This document shows positions 26,905 through 36,310 of a stretch of 64,000 nt of DNA, in pieces. Position numbers and translations under genes: made by a program. This DNA is from 2-12-FULL-35-15 sp036386835 (GTDB lineage Bacteria > Bacteroidota > Bacteroidia > 2-12-FULL-35-15). The DNA lies in the NCBI GenBank assembly GCA_036386835.1, contig DASVUX010000037.1:61808-125807 (forward strand), read 5' to 3'. The notes under the pieces are model-generated. The model made no database searches. It saw only the letters and a program-made list of their open reading frames with translations, and was not told where the DNA came from. How positions within the stretch are numbered: the stretch's first letter is position 1; each line of letters opens with the position of its first letter.

Positions 26905-29316
26905 ATGACTTTGAATCACATATATAACAAAGCCACACGCGAACTGGTTGATAAGATCGATTGGAGTAATACCTCTTTAGGCCCTCGGGACACCTGGCCG
27001 CCCGTTCTTGTTCATACTGTACGCATGGTTATGGCGAGTCCTCTTCCGATCTGCATTGCATGGGGAAAGGATTATATACGTATCTATAATGATCACTATA
27101 TCCCTTTATTAGGTCAGCAGCATCCTTCCGCTTTAGGCAAGCCGATCGCAGACTCTTCTCCTGCCAAATGGGATGAATTTGAAGCCATCTTCAAAAAAGT
27201 GTACGAAGGTGAAGTGATCAGCATGAAGGATTTGAAAGTTAACCTGAACAAGAAAGGCTCCTGGGAAGAATCATATATAGACCTGAATCTTTCCCCGATA
27301 TTTATTGATGACTCAACTGTTGGAGGGATCCTTGTTATTGCTGGTGAAAGCACTGATAAGGTAAGGGCTGAACAGGCCCTTATTAATTCAGAAAAAAGGT
27401 TCAGGGATCTCATTTCAAATGCACCTGTGGCTATTTCCGTTTTCCGGGGACCTGATCTTATCTGCGAGGTTGCAAATAAGCAATACTTACCACTGATTGA
27501 CAGGACGGAAGAAGAATTCATCGGGAAACCACTGTTCGAAGCATTGCCGGAAGCCAGGGAACTTATCCCGGTTGCGAACAACCTGCTGGCCACCGGTGAA
27601 CCCTTTATAGCGAATGAATATCCGTTGATACTAAGGAAGAATGGCAGGATGGAAACCTGTTATTTTACTGCAATCTGGGAACCAATCCGTGAAGCTGAAG
27701 GTAAGATTGACGGATTCATGGCAGTAGTAATGGATGTTACTCAACAGGTAGAAACAAGGAAGAAAATAGAAGCAAGCGAAACGCGGTTAAAGAACCTGGT
27801 CGCCCAGTCAACTATTCCCACGGCTGTATTTCATGGCCCTGATATGGTCCTGCAGCTTGTGAATGACGCCATGCTATCCTTCTGGAATCTTACCGCAGAG
27901 GTTATTGGAAAGCCATTGACTGAATTTATGCCTGAAATGAAAGATCAGCCTTTCCCGAAACTTTTATCCAATGTGTATAAAACGGGCGAAACATTCATAG
28001 CCACTGAAGCACCCGCTTACCTGGCTACGAGAGGAAATGTATATGTAGATTTCAGTTACAAAGCTTTGCATAATGAGCATGGTGAAATTGACAGCATCCT
28101 TGTACAGGCAGCTGATGTTACTGAAAAGGTTGTTTCAAAACAAAAGCTTATTCACAGTAAAGAAAGCCTTAAGAACACGATCCTGAAAGCACCTGTGGCA
28201 ATGTGCATCCTCAGGGGGCCTGATCATGTGGTGGAAATTGCAAATGAAAAAATGATCGAGCTTTGGGGCACAACAAATGATGCTGTCATAAACAAACCCC
28301 TATTTGAGGGTTTGCCTGAAGCACGTGATCAGGGTTTTGAGAACCTGCTGGATGGAGTTTATACCACCGGCATCGCTCACATGGCGGATGGAGCACCTGT
28401 TAATCTTCCACGTAAAAACGGAATAGAGACCGTTTATGTAAATTTCGTTTATGAAGCCCTCAGGGAAAGCGATGATACCATAAACGGTATAATTGTAGTT
28501 GCTAATGATGTTACAACCCAGGAGCAGGCGCGGCAGCAAATTGAAGAAAAAGTATTTGAACGGACCCAGGCCCTGGCTAAAGCAAATCATGACCTTGAAA
28601 AGTCAAATGCTGAACTTGCGCAGTTCGCCTATATTGCCTCTCATGATCTGCAGGAGCCCCTCAGGAAAATAAAGACCTTTACTCATTTACTCCAGGAAAG
28701 CATTGCTGAAAAGCTGGATCCGCAAGCGCAGCGGTTCATCGAGAAGATCAATTCTTCCACATCACGCATGACTGCCCTGGTGAGGGATGTATTGGTGTAT
28801 TCGCAGGTGGCAAAAGAAAAGCAACTCTTCCAGGAGGTTGACCTGAACAAGATCCTGAAAGGTGTGCTGGAAGACTTCGACCTTTTAATTGAGCAAACAC
28901 AAGCCTCGGTCAAAATACCTGAGTTGCCGGTTATTAAAGCGATCCCTCTTCAGATGACACAGCTGTTCGGTAACCTGATTGGAAATTCCCTGAAATTTAC
29001 AAGGCCGGGCACAAAGCCTGAGATTGAGATCTCAGTATCAGAAACGTCTGTCGATTCGGAAAAGGAAAGGCCTGAACTTCCCGGTAAATATTATAAAATC
29101 CAGGTAAAGGATAACGGGATAGGTTTTAAGAAGGAGCATTCGGAACAGATCTTCAGCATATTCCAGCGATTGCATACAAAGTCGGAATATGAAGGGACAG
29201 GCATAGGTTTAGCCCTTTGCAAAAAGATCGCGGTGAATCATGGCGGAGATATTTATGCAGGTGAAGGAACAGAATCGGGAGCCATTTTCAATATACTTCT
29301 CCCCGCTGAATTATAA
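26905..29316 (+). CDS. Soluble histidine kinase with four PAS domains
   Basis: An 803-residue kinase without membrane segments. PAS-like domains lie at about 20-140, 165-285, 292-410 and 418-540; the last three share the pattern A(P/T)...V(F/L)RGPD...N and GKPL(F/T)E..PE. A coiled linker leads to HisKA, whose His is in ASHDLQEPLRKIKTF near residue 580. The HATPase follows with N box (QLFGNLIGNSLKF), G1 (VKDNGIGF) and G2 (EGTGIGLALCKKI). The upstream response regulator is the likely partner. Signal unknown. Confidence 0.93.
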   Translation: MTLNHIYNKATRELVDKIDWSNTSLGPRDTWPPVLVHTVRMVMASPLPICIAWGKDYIRIYNDHYIPLLGQQHPSALGKPIADSSPAKWDEFEAIFKKVYEGEVISMKDLKVNLNKKGSWEESYIDLNLSPIFIDDSTVGGILVIAGESTDKVRAEQALINSEKRFRDLISNAPVAISVFRGPDLICEVANKQYLPLIDRTEEEFIGKPLFEALPEARELIPVANNLLATGEPFIANEYPLILRKNGRMETCYFTAIWEPIREAEGKIDGFMAVVMDVTQQVETRKKIEASETRLKNLVAQSTIPTAVFHGPDMVLQLVNDAMLSFWNLTAEVIGKPLTEFMPEMKDQPFPKLLSNVYKTGETFIATEAPAYLATRGNVYVDFSYKALHNEHGEIDSILVQAADVTEKVVSKQKLIHSKESLKNTILKAPVAMCILRGPDHVVEIANEKMIELWGTTNDAVINKPLFEGLPEARDQGFENLLDGVYTTGIAHMADGAPVNLPRKNGIETVYVNFVYEALRESDDTINGIIVVANDVTTQEQARQQIEEKVFERTQALAKANHDLEKSNAELAQFAYIASHDLQEPLRKIKTFTHLLQESIAEKLDPQAQRFIEKINSSTSRMTALVRDVLVYSQVAKEKQLFQEVDLNKILKGVLEDFDLLIEQTQASVKIPELPVIKAIPLQMTQLFGNLIGNSLKFTRPGTKPEIEISVSETSVDSEKERPELPGKYYKIQVKDNGIGFKKEHSEQIFSIFQRLHTKSEYEGTGIGLALCKKIAVNHGGDIYAGEGTESGAIFNILLPAEL

Positions 29317-29327
29317 ATTGTGTTCAC

Positions 29328-30836
29328 TCAGTCGGCCTGGGGTTCCTGTTCTTTAGGAATGGAAACCACAAACTCAGTCCCTTTTCCGGGGGAAGATTCA
29401 ATCGATATTTTACCTTTTTGTGATTCTACTGCTTTCTTCACAATGGCCAGGCCTACACCTGTGCTTTCGGGATTGTTGGGATCACCTATTTCGAAAAGGT
29501 CGAACATTTTCTTCTGAAGGTCTGCGGGGATACCCGGGCCATTATCACGGACAAAAAATTCATTGGCATTTTCCTTATCCCTGCTGCCAATTATAATTTC
29601 AGGCTTTGCAGAAGAGTTATATTTGACGGCATTGGAAATTAAATTCTCAAATATTTGCTGGAGCAATACACGGGGAAAACTTATTGCTGCCACAGGCTCC
29701 TCAAAAATCAGTTTAAATTTTGAATCAAGGCCTTCCACCAGCGGCAGGTTCATCACCAGCTCTTTCACATCGATCTCTTCTTTTTCAAGCTTGTTTATTC
29801 CGATCTTGGAATACCGCAGGATCCCGTCAATCAGCCGGTTCATCTTTTGAACATTCGCCTCTATCCTGTTCAGGTCCCTTTGAACCGCAGTAAAATTCTT
29901 TTTTTCAACCGCCTTCACCACGAGGAGGCTATAATTGCCGATCGCTCTTAAAGGGGCTTTTAAATCATGTGCAACGATGTGGGCGAATTTCTCCAGCTCC
30001 CTGTTGATCGCCTGCGTATTTTCAAGTGACATTGCAATCCTTTCTTTTTCATAGCGGTGCCTTTCGGCCTGTTTCTTCTCAGAAATATCACGGGTTAATT
30101 TAGAGAATCCGATCAGTTTATTCTTCCGGTACAATGGTGTTATTATAACATTTGCCCAGAACCGGTCCCCGTCCTTTTTTATCCGCCAGCCCTCATCTTC
30201 AAACCTTCCCCGGGCCACAGCTTCCTTCAGCTCATATTCCGGGAAATTGGTTTTAAGCGCCTCTTCAGGATAGAAGATGGAAAAATGCCTTCCTATTATT
30301 TCGTCCGGCTTATAGCCTTTGATCTTCTCCGCACCTATATTCCAGCTCGCAATCCTGCCCTTGGGATCAAGAAGGAAAATCGCATAATCTTTTGCCTGGT
30401 CGATCAGTAATTTATATCGTTCACGCGTTTCCTTAATAATGTCTTCCGTCATTTTGCGCTGGCTGAGATCGCGGCTGATCTTTGCGAAACCAATATGTTC
30501 CTTATTATCGTACAGGGGTGTAATAATTACATTGGCCCAGAACCGGGTCCCGTCTTTCTTGATGCGCCAACCTTCGTCCTCAAACCGGCCATCCTGCAAG
30601 GCTACATTCAGTTCAAATACAGGTTTGCTGTTATCAATATCCTCTTCCGAATAAAAAACAGTAAAATGCTTCCCGATTATTTCATTGGCCTGGTAGCCCT
30701 TTAGTCTTTGTGCCCCGGGATTCCAGGTTTGAATGAACCCATTCACATCGAGGATAAAAATTCCATAATCTACAATTTGATTGACCGCAAGCTGAAAATA
30801 CCTGGGGTCATTAAAGTCTATGCGGGGAGTCTTCAT
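29328..30836 (-). CDS. Soluble PAS-PAS histidine kinase
   Basis: A 502-residue kinase. Two closely similar PAS domains (about 15-125 and 138-250) both contain YGIFILD or YAIFLLD, then WN.GA..+KGY...EIIGRHFS(I/V)FY and EDEGWRIKKDGxRFWANV, the aromatic-rich class often tied to redox or haem sensing, though no ligand is proven. HisKA has His in FAHIVAHDLKAPLRAIGNY near 287. The HATPase has N box (IFENLISNAVKY), VRDNGPGI and STGVGLAIVKK. It converges on the kinase at 26905-29316 with 11 bases between stops and lies one base after a response regulator, its likely partner. Confidence 0.93.
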   Translation of the reverse strand: MKTPRIDFNDPRYFQLAVNQIVDYGIFILDVNGFIQTWNPGAQRLKGYQANEIIGKHFTVFYSEEDIDNSKPVFELNVALQDGRFEDEGWRIKKDGTRFWANVIITPLYDNKEHIGFAKISRDLSQRKMTEDIIKETRERYKLLIDQAKDYAIFLLDPKGRIASWNIGAEKIKGYKPDEIIGRHFSIFYPEEALKTNFPEYELKEAVARGRFEDEGWRIKKDGDRFWANVIITPLYRKNKLIGFSKLTRDISEKKQAERHRYEKERIAMSLENTQAINRELEKFAHIVAHDLKAPLRAIGNYSLLVVKAVEKKNFTAVQRDLNRIEANVQKMNRLIDGILRYSKIGINKLEKEEIDVKELVMNLPLVEGLDSKFKLIFEEPVAAISFPRVLLQQIFENLISNAVKYNSSAKPEIIIGSRDKENANEFFVRDNGPGIPADLQKKMFDLFEIGDPNNPESTGVGLAIVKKAVESQKGKISIESSPGKGTEFVVSIPKEQEPQAD

Positions 30837-30837
30837 G

Positions 30838-31254
30838 TTAAAGTTTATTCATTTTCCAATATTGTGCAATTGTAATAACAGCTCTTTGAAAGCTTTCCAT
30901 TGATGCAGGTTTAGAAATATAGCTGCTGGCGCCCAACTCCCTGCATTCATTGATATCAGTATCTTTATCCGAAGTTGTTAAAATAACAACCGGGATGTTT
31001 TTAAAGTGCATGTTCTCTTTTAACCGGGTCAATACTTCTCTGCCATCCATATCATGGAGTCTTAAATCAAGGATCACAACTCTAACATCTTTATACGCAG
31101 CTGCTGATCCCGGATCGAGCATCTTCTTCAGCGCTTCCTGTCCTTTTGAAAAATGTAATATCGTTTCCCGGATATTTTCTTCCTGGAACCCGCGCTGGAT
31201 GCATTCTGCATCATCGAAACTGTCTTCAATTAAAATAATACCCGGTTTCTGCAT
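30838..31254 (-). CDS. Single-domain response regulator (Rcp1-like)
   Basis: A 138-residue REC domain. It has IILIEDSFDDAE, phosphoacceptor Asp in VVILDLRLHDMDG, Thr in VILTTSDKDTD and Lys in SYISKPASMESF. No output domain. It is upstream of and one base from the PAS-PAS kinase at 29328-30836 on the same strand, so it is probably co-transcribed and cognate. The LRLHDMDG stretch differs from the NMP form of its relatives in this window. Confidence 0.92.
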   Translation of the reverse strand: MQKPGIILIEDSFDDAECIQRGFQEENIRETILHFSKGQEALKKMLDPGSAAAYKDVRVVILDLRLHDMDGREVLTRLKENMHFKNIPVVILTTSDKDTDINECRELGASSYISKPASMESFQRAVITIAQYWKMNKL

Positions 31255-31533
31255 TTATAACTGCTGATCTCATTTCATTTACTCAATAGTGCTGCCAAGG
31301 CTGACATCGGTTCTTTAGGGTTGTTAAGCACTTTAGCGCAGACCACTGGGCCAGTGACAGGGGCAATTATATTCCCAATCCCTGGATACACTTGTTCCAC
31401 AACCTGAATACCACACTTCAGGAATGGTTTTTTTTAAGTGCATTTATTATTAAATTTGAAAACGGAAGTGTTTGAAATTTAGAATTTTTTAATCCGCAAA
31501 AAATTAAAGTATAACCTCTGCAAAATCGAAACG

Positions 31534-32112
31534 ATGAATCCAAAAGTTGATTTTTATTTTACCAAAGCAAAAAAATGGCAGGAAGAGATCGGGCTTTTAA
31601 GGGAGATCGCATTCAGCTGCGGCCTGGAAGAAGAATTAAAATGGGGCTGTCCTTGTTATACGATTGAGGGGAACAATGTTGTTTTGATCCATGTATTTAA
31701 AGAATACTGCGCGTACCTTTTTTTCAAAGGCGCTTTATTAAAAGATCCTAAGGGTATTCTTGTACAGCAGACAAAAAATGTTCAGGCAGCCCGGCAGATC
31801 AGGTTTACAAACGTAAAAGAAATTATGAAGCTGAAAACCGCGCTGAAAGCTTATATTAAGGATGCTGTCCGCGTGGAGAAGTCAGGTGTGAAAGTAGAAC
31901 TGAAAAAAACCAGCGAGTTCAGCATGCCGGAAGAATTTAAGGCCAGGCTGGAGGAGCTCCCTGCGTTGAAAAGCGCTTTTAACTCCCTCACACCCGGGCG
32001 GCAAAGAGGATATCTTCTTTATTTCTCTTCTGCCAGGCAATCCGCAACCCGCGAGTCAAGGATTAAAAAACACCTGGAAAATATTATGAACGGTAAAGGC
32101 TTAGATGATTAA
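31534..32112 (+). CDS. YdeI/OmpD-associated family protein (DUF1801)
   Basis: A 192-residue soluble protein. Residues ~10-110 match the DUF1801 fold (EELKWGCPCYTIEGNNVVLIHVFKEYCAYLFFKGALL), and the C-terminal part carries the YdeI/OmdA-like helical segment (FNSLTPGRQRGYLLYFSSARQSATRESRIKKHLENI cut here as TPGRQRGYLLYFSSA and TRESRI). The family is widespread and has been loosely tied to bacteriocin protection; its biochemical role is not established. It overlaps the next gene by eight bases or stops 10 bases before it, depending on start choice. Confidence 0.85.
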   Translation: MNPKVDFYFTKAKKWQEEIGLLREIAFSCGLEEELKWGCPCYTIEGNNVVLIHVFKEYCAYLFFKGALLKDPKGILVQQTKNVQAARQIRFTNVKEIMKLKTALKAYIKDAVRVEKSGVKVELKKTSEFSMPEEFKARLEELPALKSAFNSLTPGRQRGYLLYFSSARQSATRESRIKKHLENIMNGKGLDD

Positions 32113-32683
32113 ATCTGACAACATGAATAAAAAAAAATTATCGCCTGAACAAAGCAAAGAATTGTTCAGTACACTCTCTGCCCGCTTTGAAAAAAACATG
32201 AAACGCCATAAAGGGCTTAAATGGCACGATGTACAGGCGAGGCTTGAAGCGCATCCCGGGAAGCTCTGGTCTCTTAACGAAATGGAAGCAAGCGGTGGAG
32301 AGCCGGATGTGATTGGGCATGATAAAAAAACGGGTGCATACATATTTTATGATTGCTCCCCGGAAAGCCCTAAAGGCCGGAGAAGTATCTGCTATGACCA
32401 TGAAGCCCTCGAAGCGAGGAAAGAGCATAAGCCGGGAAACAGCGCAATTGGAATGGCATTGGAGATGGGGATAGAGATATTAACCGAAGAAGAATACCGC
32501 GGGCTCCAGGAACTGGGAAATTTCGATACAAAAACATCAAGCTGGGTGAAAACCCCGAAAGAGATCCGGGAACGCGGTGGAGCTATATTTTGTGACTGCC
32601 GTTACGGGCATGTCTTCATGTACCATAACGGTGCTGAATCTTATTATGCCGCAAGGGGGTTCAGGGGATCTTTGCAGATCTAA
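32105..32683 (+). CDS. DUF4256 family protein
   Basis: A 192-residue soluble protein of the DUF4256 family. It has LSPEQSKELFSTLSARFEKNM, the WHDVQARLE and WSLNEMEASGGEPDV segments, YDCSPESPKGRRS and a late FCDCRYGHVFMYHNGAESYYAARGFRG region (YHNGAESYYAARGF). Two starts are possible: ATG at 32105, which overlaps the upstream gene, or ATG at 32123 (MNKKKL), which is closer to how I remember family members beginning. The function of DUF4256 is unknown. Co-transcription with the YdeI-like gene is likely. Confidence 0.85.
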   Translation: MIKSDNMNKKKLSPEQSKELFSTLSARFEKNMKRHKGLKWHDVQARLEAHPGKLWSLNEMEASGGEPDVIGHDKKTGAYIFYDCSPESPKGRRSICYDHEALEARKEHKPGNSAIGMALEMGIEILTEEEYRGLQELGNFDTKTSSWVKTPKEIRERGGAIFCDCRYGHVFMYHNGAESYYAARGFRGSLQI

Positions 32684-32703
32684 TCAAATACAGCCTGATA
32701 AAT

Positions 32704-33156
32704 TTATCGTGCAGAATTATTTATAACACGTTTCAGGTGGGAGATCAGGTTTTCTTTTTCCTGCTTATCCAAAAAAACGTTTGTAATAACTTCCCTTAGC
32801 TTTGCAAAAGAGATATCATCTTTTATGATGAACTCTACCGCTTCATGTTCCATGCAATTATTCGCAACATCCGGTGATTCATCAGCTGATAAAACAACAA
32901 TAGGAACGGTTGGGTTCACTTTTCTTATCTCAATCAGTGTTTCCAGGCCGTTCTTCGCTTCCGGGACAACTTCATTCAAATGATAATCCAGGATGATGAT
33001 ATCAGGGTTGTGTGACAAGGCGGCTATACAACGCTCACCTGTAGGAAATGTCTCCACATTGTAATAAGGCTTCGACATGAAGCTGATCTCGAGGTTTTTC
33101 AGGTATAAAGCATTATCATCCACCAAAAACACCGTTATTATTCTACTGTTTGCCAT
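32704..33156 (-). CDS. Single-domain response regulator
   Basis: A 150-residue REC protein. It has VFLVDDNALYLKNLE, phosphoacceptor Asp in DIIILDYHLNE, Ser in VVLSADESPD and Lys in EFIIKDD. A short insert (VVPEAKNG) follows the phosphoacceptor strand, and a helical tail (KQEKENLISHLKRVINN) ends it; no output domain. It differs from the Rcp1-like and FHS groups nearby. It is divergent from the stressosome operon, with 476 bases between starts, so the two may share control. Confidence 0.9.
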   Translation of the reverse strand: MANSRIITVFLVDDNALYLKNLEISFMSKPYYNVETFPTGERCIAALSHNPDIIILDYHLNEVVPEAKNGLETLIEIRKVNPTVPIVVLSADESPDVANNCMEHEAVEFIIKDDISFAKLREVITNVFLDKQEKENLISHLKRVINNSAR

Positions 33157-33632
33157 TTGCTAAATGCTTTACGTTTTCACTTCAAACTGCTTCTCGCTAT
33201 TTTCTTGCTCAATTATAAATAAAATATCTTAATCCGTCAATATATTAAAGGATATTATTAGGCTGCAACCGGTATTTCATCATCCTCGTGCTCTTACCAC
33301 TATATTCCCCAGCAATGGGCGGGCATGAATATTGAACTCCTGAAAATGCCTGTATTAATACTTAGCATTGCGGTATTTAATAAACAGGGATTGTTCCAAC
33401 AGCCGGAACGATCTGGTAAAATTTTTCAGACATGGAAAAACCTGGTATTGATCGGCTGTCTTTCAAATCATTGAAAGCTGCCTTCAGTTATTTCAGCATT
33501 TCCTTCTTTTCAGTCCTTAGCAGGAGCGCATCAGGCTGAATTAATTTTAATTGCGGCCTGCAGTGCGCCTGATCTTTCACACATACGATCCTTAACCAGG
33601 ATTCATTAATTAACAATTAACCAAATAAAATA
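33157..33632. other. Divergent intergenic region before the stressosome operon
   Basis: This 476-base stretch has no convincing coding frame. It contains an AT-rich section near 33210-33260 and the AT-rich leader before the RsbR gene (TTAATTAACAATTAACC near 33606-33622). No clear TAnnTTTG box, operator or hairpin was found. It must hold promoters for the divergent genes on both sides. Confidence 0.4.
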
Positions 33633-34520
33633 ATGGCATCAAAATCAGAAACAATTTTAATTCTTCAGAAGAGGAAAAAAGAGATCCATGAGCAATGGAT
33701 GAATAACCAGGCGAAAGATGAAGGCTTGAGGAACGACCTGATCTCCAATGAAGACCAGCAAGCTGTTTCCGATGAGCTGCTTGACGCATTCCTGGACGGA
33801 TTGAATGACACGAGCATTACGGATGGCAATTCCAGGGATTTCGAAAAAGTGATGGACCTGCTTGCCGGAATTTCAATCTCCAGGGCGAAGCAGGGCTTCT
33901 CGCCAAGGGAAACCGGGGTGTACATCTTCAGCCTGAAGGATGCCTTGCTTTCTGTGATCCAGAAAGAAATTAAAGATCCTGTCCTGCTCTATACCGAAAG
34001 CCTTAAGATCTCCAAATTACTTGACCACTTTGGGATAGCATCATTTGAAACATTCATAAGAGGCAGGGAAGATGTTATTCTACGCCAGACAGATGAGATC
34101 ACGGAGATTTCCACACCTGTTATCCATGTCTGGGATGGCATCCTCGCATTACCGATCATAGGTACCCTGGACAGTGCCCGCACGCAGGTAGTAATGGAAA
34201 ACCTCCTGCAGGAAATAGTTGAAACGGGAAGCGTTATAGCAATCCTTGATATTTCAGGGGTTCCAGCTGTTGATTCCCTGGTCGCACAGCATCTTATAAA
34301 AACAGTCAGCGCCACGAGGTTAATGGGAGCAGAATGTATCATCAGCGGGATCCGCCCGGAGATAGCACAAACCGTTGTACATCTCGGAATCGATCTTTCT
34401 ACTATCATTACAAAAGCTACCCTGGCAAGTGCATTGAAAACCGCCTTCACTATCCTGCAGCTGGAAGTAACCAAAAAGCAGAAAAACATTTCACAACCGC
34501 AATCACAACTAAATGGATAA
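33633..34520 (+). CDS. rsbR: RsbR-like stressosome sensor (STAS)
   Basis: A 295-residue protein. Residues ~1-155 are a helical N-terminal sensor region, and ~160-275 a STAS domain with PVIHVWDGILALPIIGTLD, ILDISGVPAVDSLVAQH and ECIISGIRPEIAQTVVHLGIDL. Against Bacillus subtilis RsbR, the phosphoacceptor threonines T171 and T205 align with Ser181 and Ser215, keeping the 34-residue spacing. In the stressosome, RsbR and RsbS build a megadalton shell that holds RsbT until stress triggers phosphorylation. First gene of a five-gene operon; it overlaps rsbS by eight bases. Confidence 0.93.
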   Translation: MASKSETILILQKRKKEIHEQWMNNQAKDEGLRNDLISNEDQQAVSDELLDAFLDGLNDTSITDGNSRDFEKVMDLLAGISISRAKQGFSPRETGVYIFSLKDALLSVIQKEIKDPVLLYTESLKISKLLDHFGIASFETFIRGREDVILRQTDEITEISTPVIHVWDGILALPIIGTLDSARTQVVMENLLQEIVETGSVIAILDISGVPAVDSLVAQHLIKTVSATRLMGAECIISGIRPEIAQTVVHLGIDLSTIITKATLASALKTAFTILQLEVTKKQKNISQPQSQLNG

Positions 34521-34887
34521 AATCCCAATACTTCGGATGGGCGAATTCCTGCTTGTTACAATACAGGTGGACCTATATGATCAGCTCGCGGAGAACCTGG
34601 AGGCTGACCTTGTTAAGATGGTGAAAAAATCTTCAGCGCAGGGAGTGCTGATCGACATCTCAGCGGTTTCCATTATCGATTCCTTTATGGGAAGGATCTT
34701 AGGGAACATTGCAAGCATGTCAAAAATATTAGATGCAGAAACCGTTATCGTAGGCATGCAGCCTGCTGTTGCCATCACCCTCGTTGAACTGGGAATGCCC
34801 TTAAAGGGCGTGTACAGCGCCCTTGATGTAGAAAAGGGGATGATTTTGCTTCGCTCGAAGATAGGGACAGACGGGAGCAGGGAATGA
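34513..34887 (+). CDS. rsbS: RsbS-like stressosome scaffold (STAS)
   Basis: A 124-residue single STAS domain, very close in pattern to B. subtilis RsbS: KIPILRMGEFLLVTIQVDL, GVLIDISAVSIIDSFMG and VGMQPAVAITLVELGMPL. The phosphorylated serine of RsbS aligns with Ser57 in IIDSFMG. Unphosphorylated RsbS holds RsbT; RsbT phosphorylates it on activation. It overlaps rsbR by eight bases and rsbT by four (ATGA), a sign of translational coupling and fixed stoichiometry. Confidence 0.95.
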   Translation: MDKIPILRMGEFLLVTIQVDLYDQLAENLEADLVKMVKKSSAQGVLIDISAVSIIDSFMGRILGNIASMSKILDAETVIVGMQPAVAITLVELGMPLKGVYSALDVEKGMILLRSKIGTDGSRE

Positions 34888-35297
34888 TTGTCGTATTAAG
34901 TAAAGACGAGCTGAGTATCCGTGTAGAGCGCGATGTGATTTCTTTCCGCAACCGCGTAAAGGAAAAGGCCGTGAAGATCGGCATGGGCCTGCTGAACCAG
35001 ACAAAGCTGATTACCGCTGCGAGTGAACTGGTGAGGAACCTGCTGAAATACGGTGGTGGCGGTAAAGTCATCATAGAAATTGTAAGTAAGGGCACACATA
35101 ACGGTGTGCGCCTGATTTTTATTGATAACGGGCCGGGGATCAAAGACCTCGACCTGGCTTTAAAAGACGGATATACAACTGGCAAATCGCTTGGCCTGGG
35201 ATTACCGGGTGCACGCAGGCTTGTGAGTGAATTCGATATAAAATCGGAAGTGGGTGTAGGAACAACTGTGAGTATAATTAAATGGAAAAATGGATAA
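34884..35297 (+). CDS. rsbT: RsbT-like switch serine kinase
   Basis: A 137-residue GHKL-type Ser/Thr kinase. ATP-site motifs are intact: N box ELVRNLLKYGGGG, G1 box IDNGPGI and G2 box SLGLGLPGARRL. RsbT phosphorylates RsbR and RsbS, leaves the stressosome and binds a downstream partner, classically the phosphatase RsbU. No rsbU-like gene with the RsbT-binding N-terminus is seen here, so the output partner must be different. It overlaps the next gene by eight bases. Confidence 0.95.
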   Translation: MIVVLSKDELSIRVERDVISFRNRVKEKAVKIGMGLLNQTKLITAASELVRNLLKYGGGGKVIIEIVSKGTHNGVRLIFIDNGPGIKDLDLALKDGYTTGKSLGLGLPGARRLVSEFDIKSEVGVGTTVSIIKWKNG

Positions 35298-36306
35298 TAC
35301 GCAGTTTCATACCTACAAGGTTGAGGAAAGAAGTTATATATCGATAATAAAAAGGGAGATCCACAAGATGCTTGTTGCCGAAGGGTTCAGCGCGCAAAAA
35401 GTGGGAGAAGTGGATATCGTGGTTGCTGAGCTGACCTCAAACCTTGTGAAGCATGCCGACCATGGCGGAGAGGTGATCTTCCGGCTTATTCCTGATAAGG
35501 AAGATAAGATCTTTGAGATCTTCTGCATCGACCAGGGCCCGGGAACAAATAATATACAGGAAAAGCTGGTGGACGGGATCTCTTCGACAAATACTTTAGG
35601 ACAGGGACTCGGGGCCATTAAACGGCTCACCGATTTCTTCCAGATCTATTCGATGAATGCCTGGGGGACAATCACCTACTGCAGAAAACATTTAACGACA
35701 CCGGCTGCGGTTATTAAAAGACCCATAATTATTAAAGTAATCCAGCAGCCTATCCGCAATGAGAAAGTGTGCGGGGATGGGTACAGCATCATTGAAAAAA
35801 AGGATGAGACCAGGATATTTGTAGGTGATGGCTTAGGGCATGGCCCTCATGCTTTAGAGGCAGTACAGGAAGCTATCGCAGCATTTAAGGAATGCAACAG
35901 CGAACTGCCTTCCGATATTTTAAGATATATCCATGAGCGTGTGCGGAAGACGCGCGGGCTCGTTGGTACAATTGCTATTCTCGATCACAGCAGAAAAAAG
36001 TGGATCATCGGGGGGATTGGAAATATATCCACCCGGATCATACAGGGAATAGAATACAAGAATTATACACCGCACAACGGCATCATCGGGTTAAACATTC
36101 CCAACACAATGAATAACCATGAAATTGAAGCGGAAAAATTCCAGTCGATCGTGATGACTTCTGATGGCATACAGAATAAATGGAACCTTCTGAAATATCA
36201 TGGGATCTTAAAATATGATCCCGCCATACTTGCAGCAGCCATCTTTAAAGACTTTGGAAGAAAAACAGATGATATGACAGTATTAATCGGGAAAATAAAT
36301 CTCTGA
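35290..36306 (+). CDS. RsbX-like phosphatase with N-terminal kinase-like domain
   Basis: A 338-residue protein. Residues ~10-130 form a second RsbT/RsbW-like GHKL domain with intact motifs (VAELTSNLVKHADHGG, CIDQGPG, LGQGLGAIKRL). Residues ~145-338 are a SpoIIE/PP2C phosphatase close to RsbX: CGDGYSII, FVGDGLGHGPHA, MTSDGIQNKW and TDDMTVLIGK keep the metal-binding aspartates. RsbX resets the stressosome by removing phosphates from RsbR and RsbS. Kinase-like and phosphatase modules in one chain could give bidirectional control. No membrane segment. Confidence 0.9.
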   Translation: MDNTQFHTYKVEERSYISIIKREIHKMLVAEGFSAQKVGEVDIVVAELTSNLVKHADHGGEVIFRLIPDKEDKIFEIFCIDQGPGTNNIQEKLVDGISSTNTLGQGLGAIKRLTDFFQIYSMNAWGTITYCRKHLTTPAAVIKRPIIIKVIQQPIRNEKVCGDGYSIIEKKDETRIFVGDGLGHGPHALEAVQEAIAAFKECNSELPSDILRYIHERVRKTRGLVGTIAILDHSRKKWIIGGIGNISTRIIQGIEYKNYTPHNGIIGLNIPNTMNNHEIEAEKFQSIVMTSDGIQNKWNLLKYHGILKYDPAILAAAIFKDFGRKTDDMTVLIGKINL

Positions 36307-36310
36307 GTGA

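Noticed and set aside
33989..34528. 179-codon minus-strand frame opposite rsbR
   Set aside because: Antisense shadow; the plus-strand frame has clear RsbR homology.
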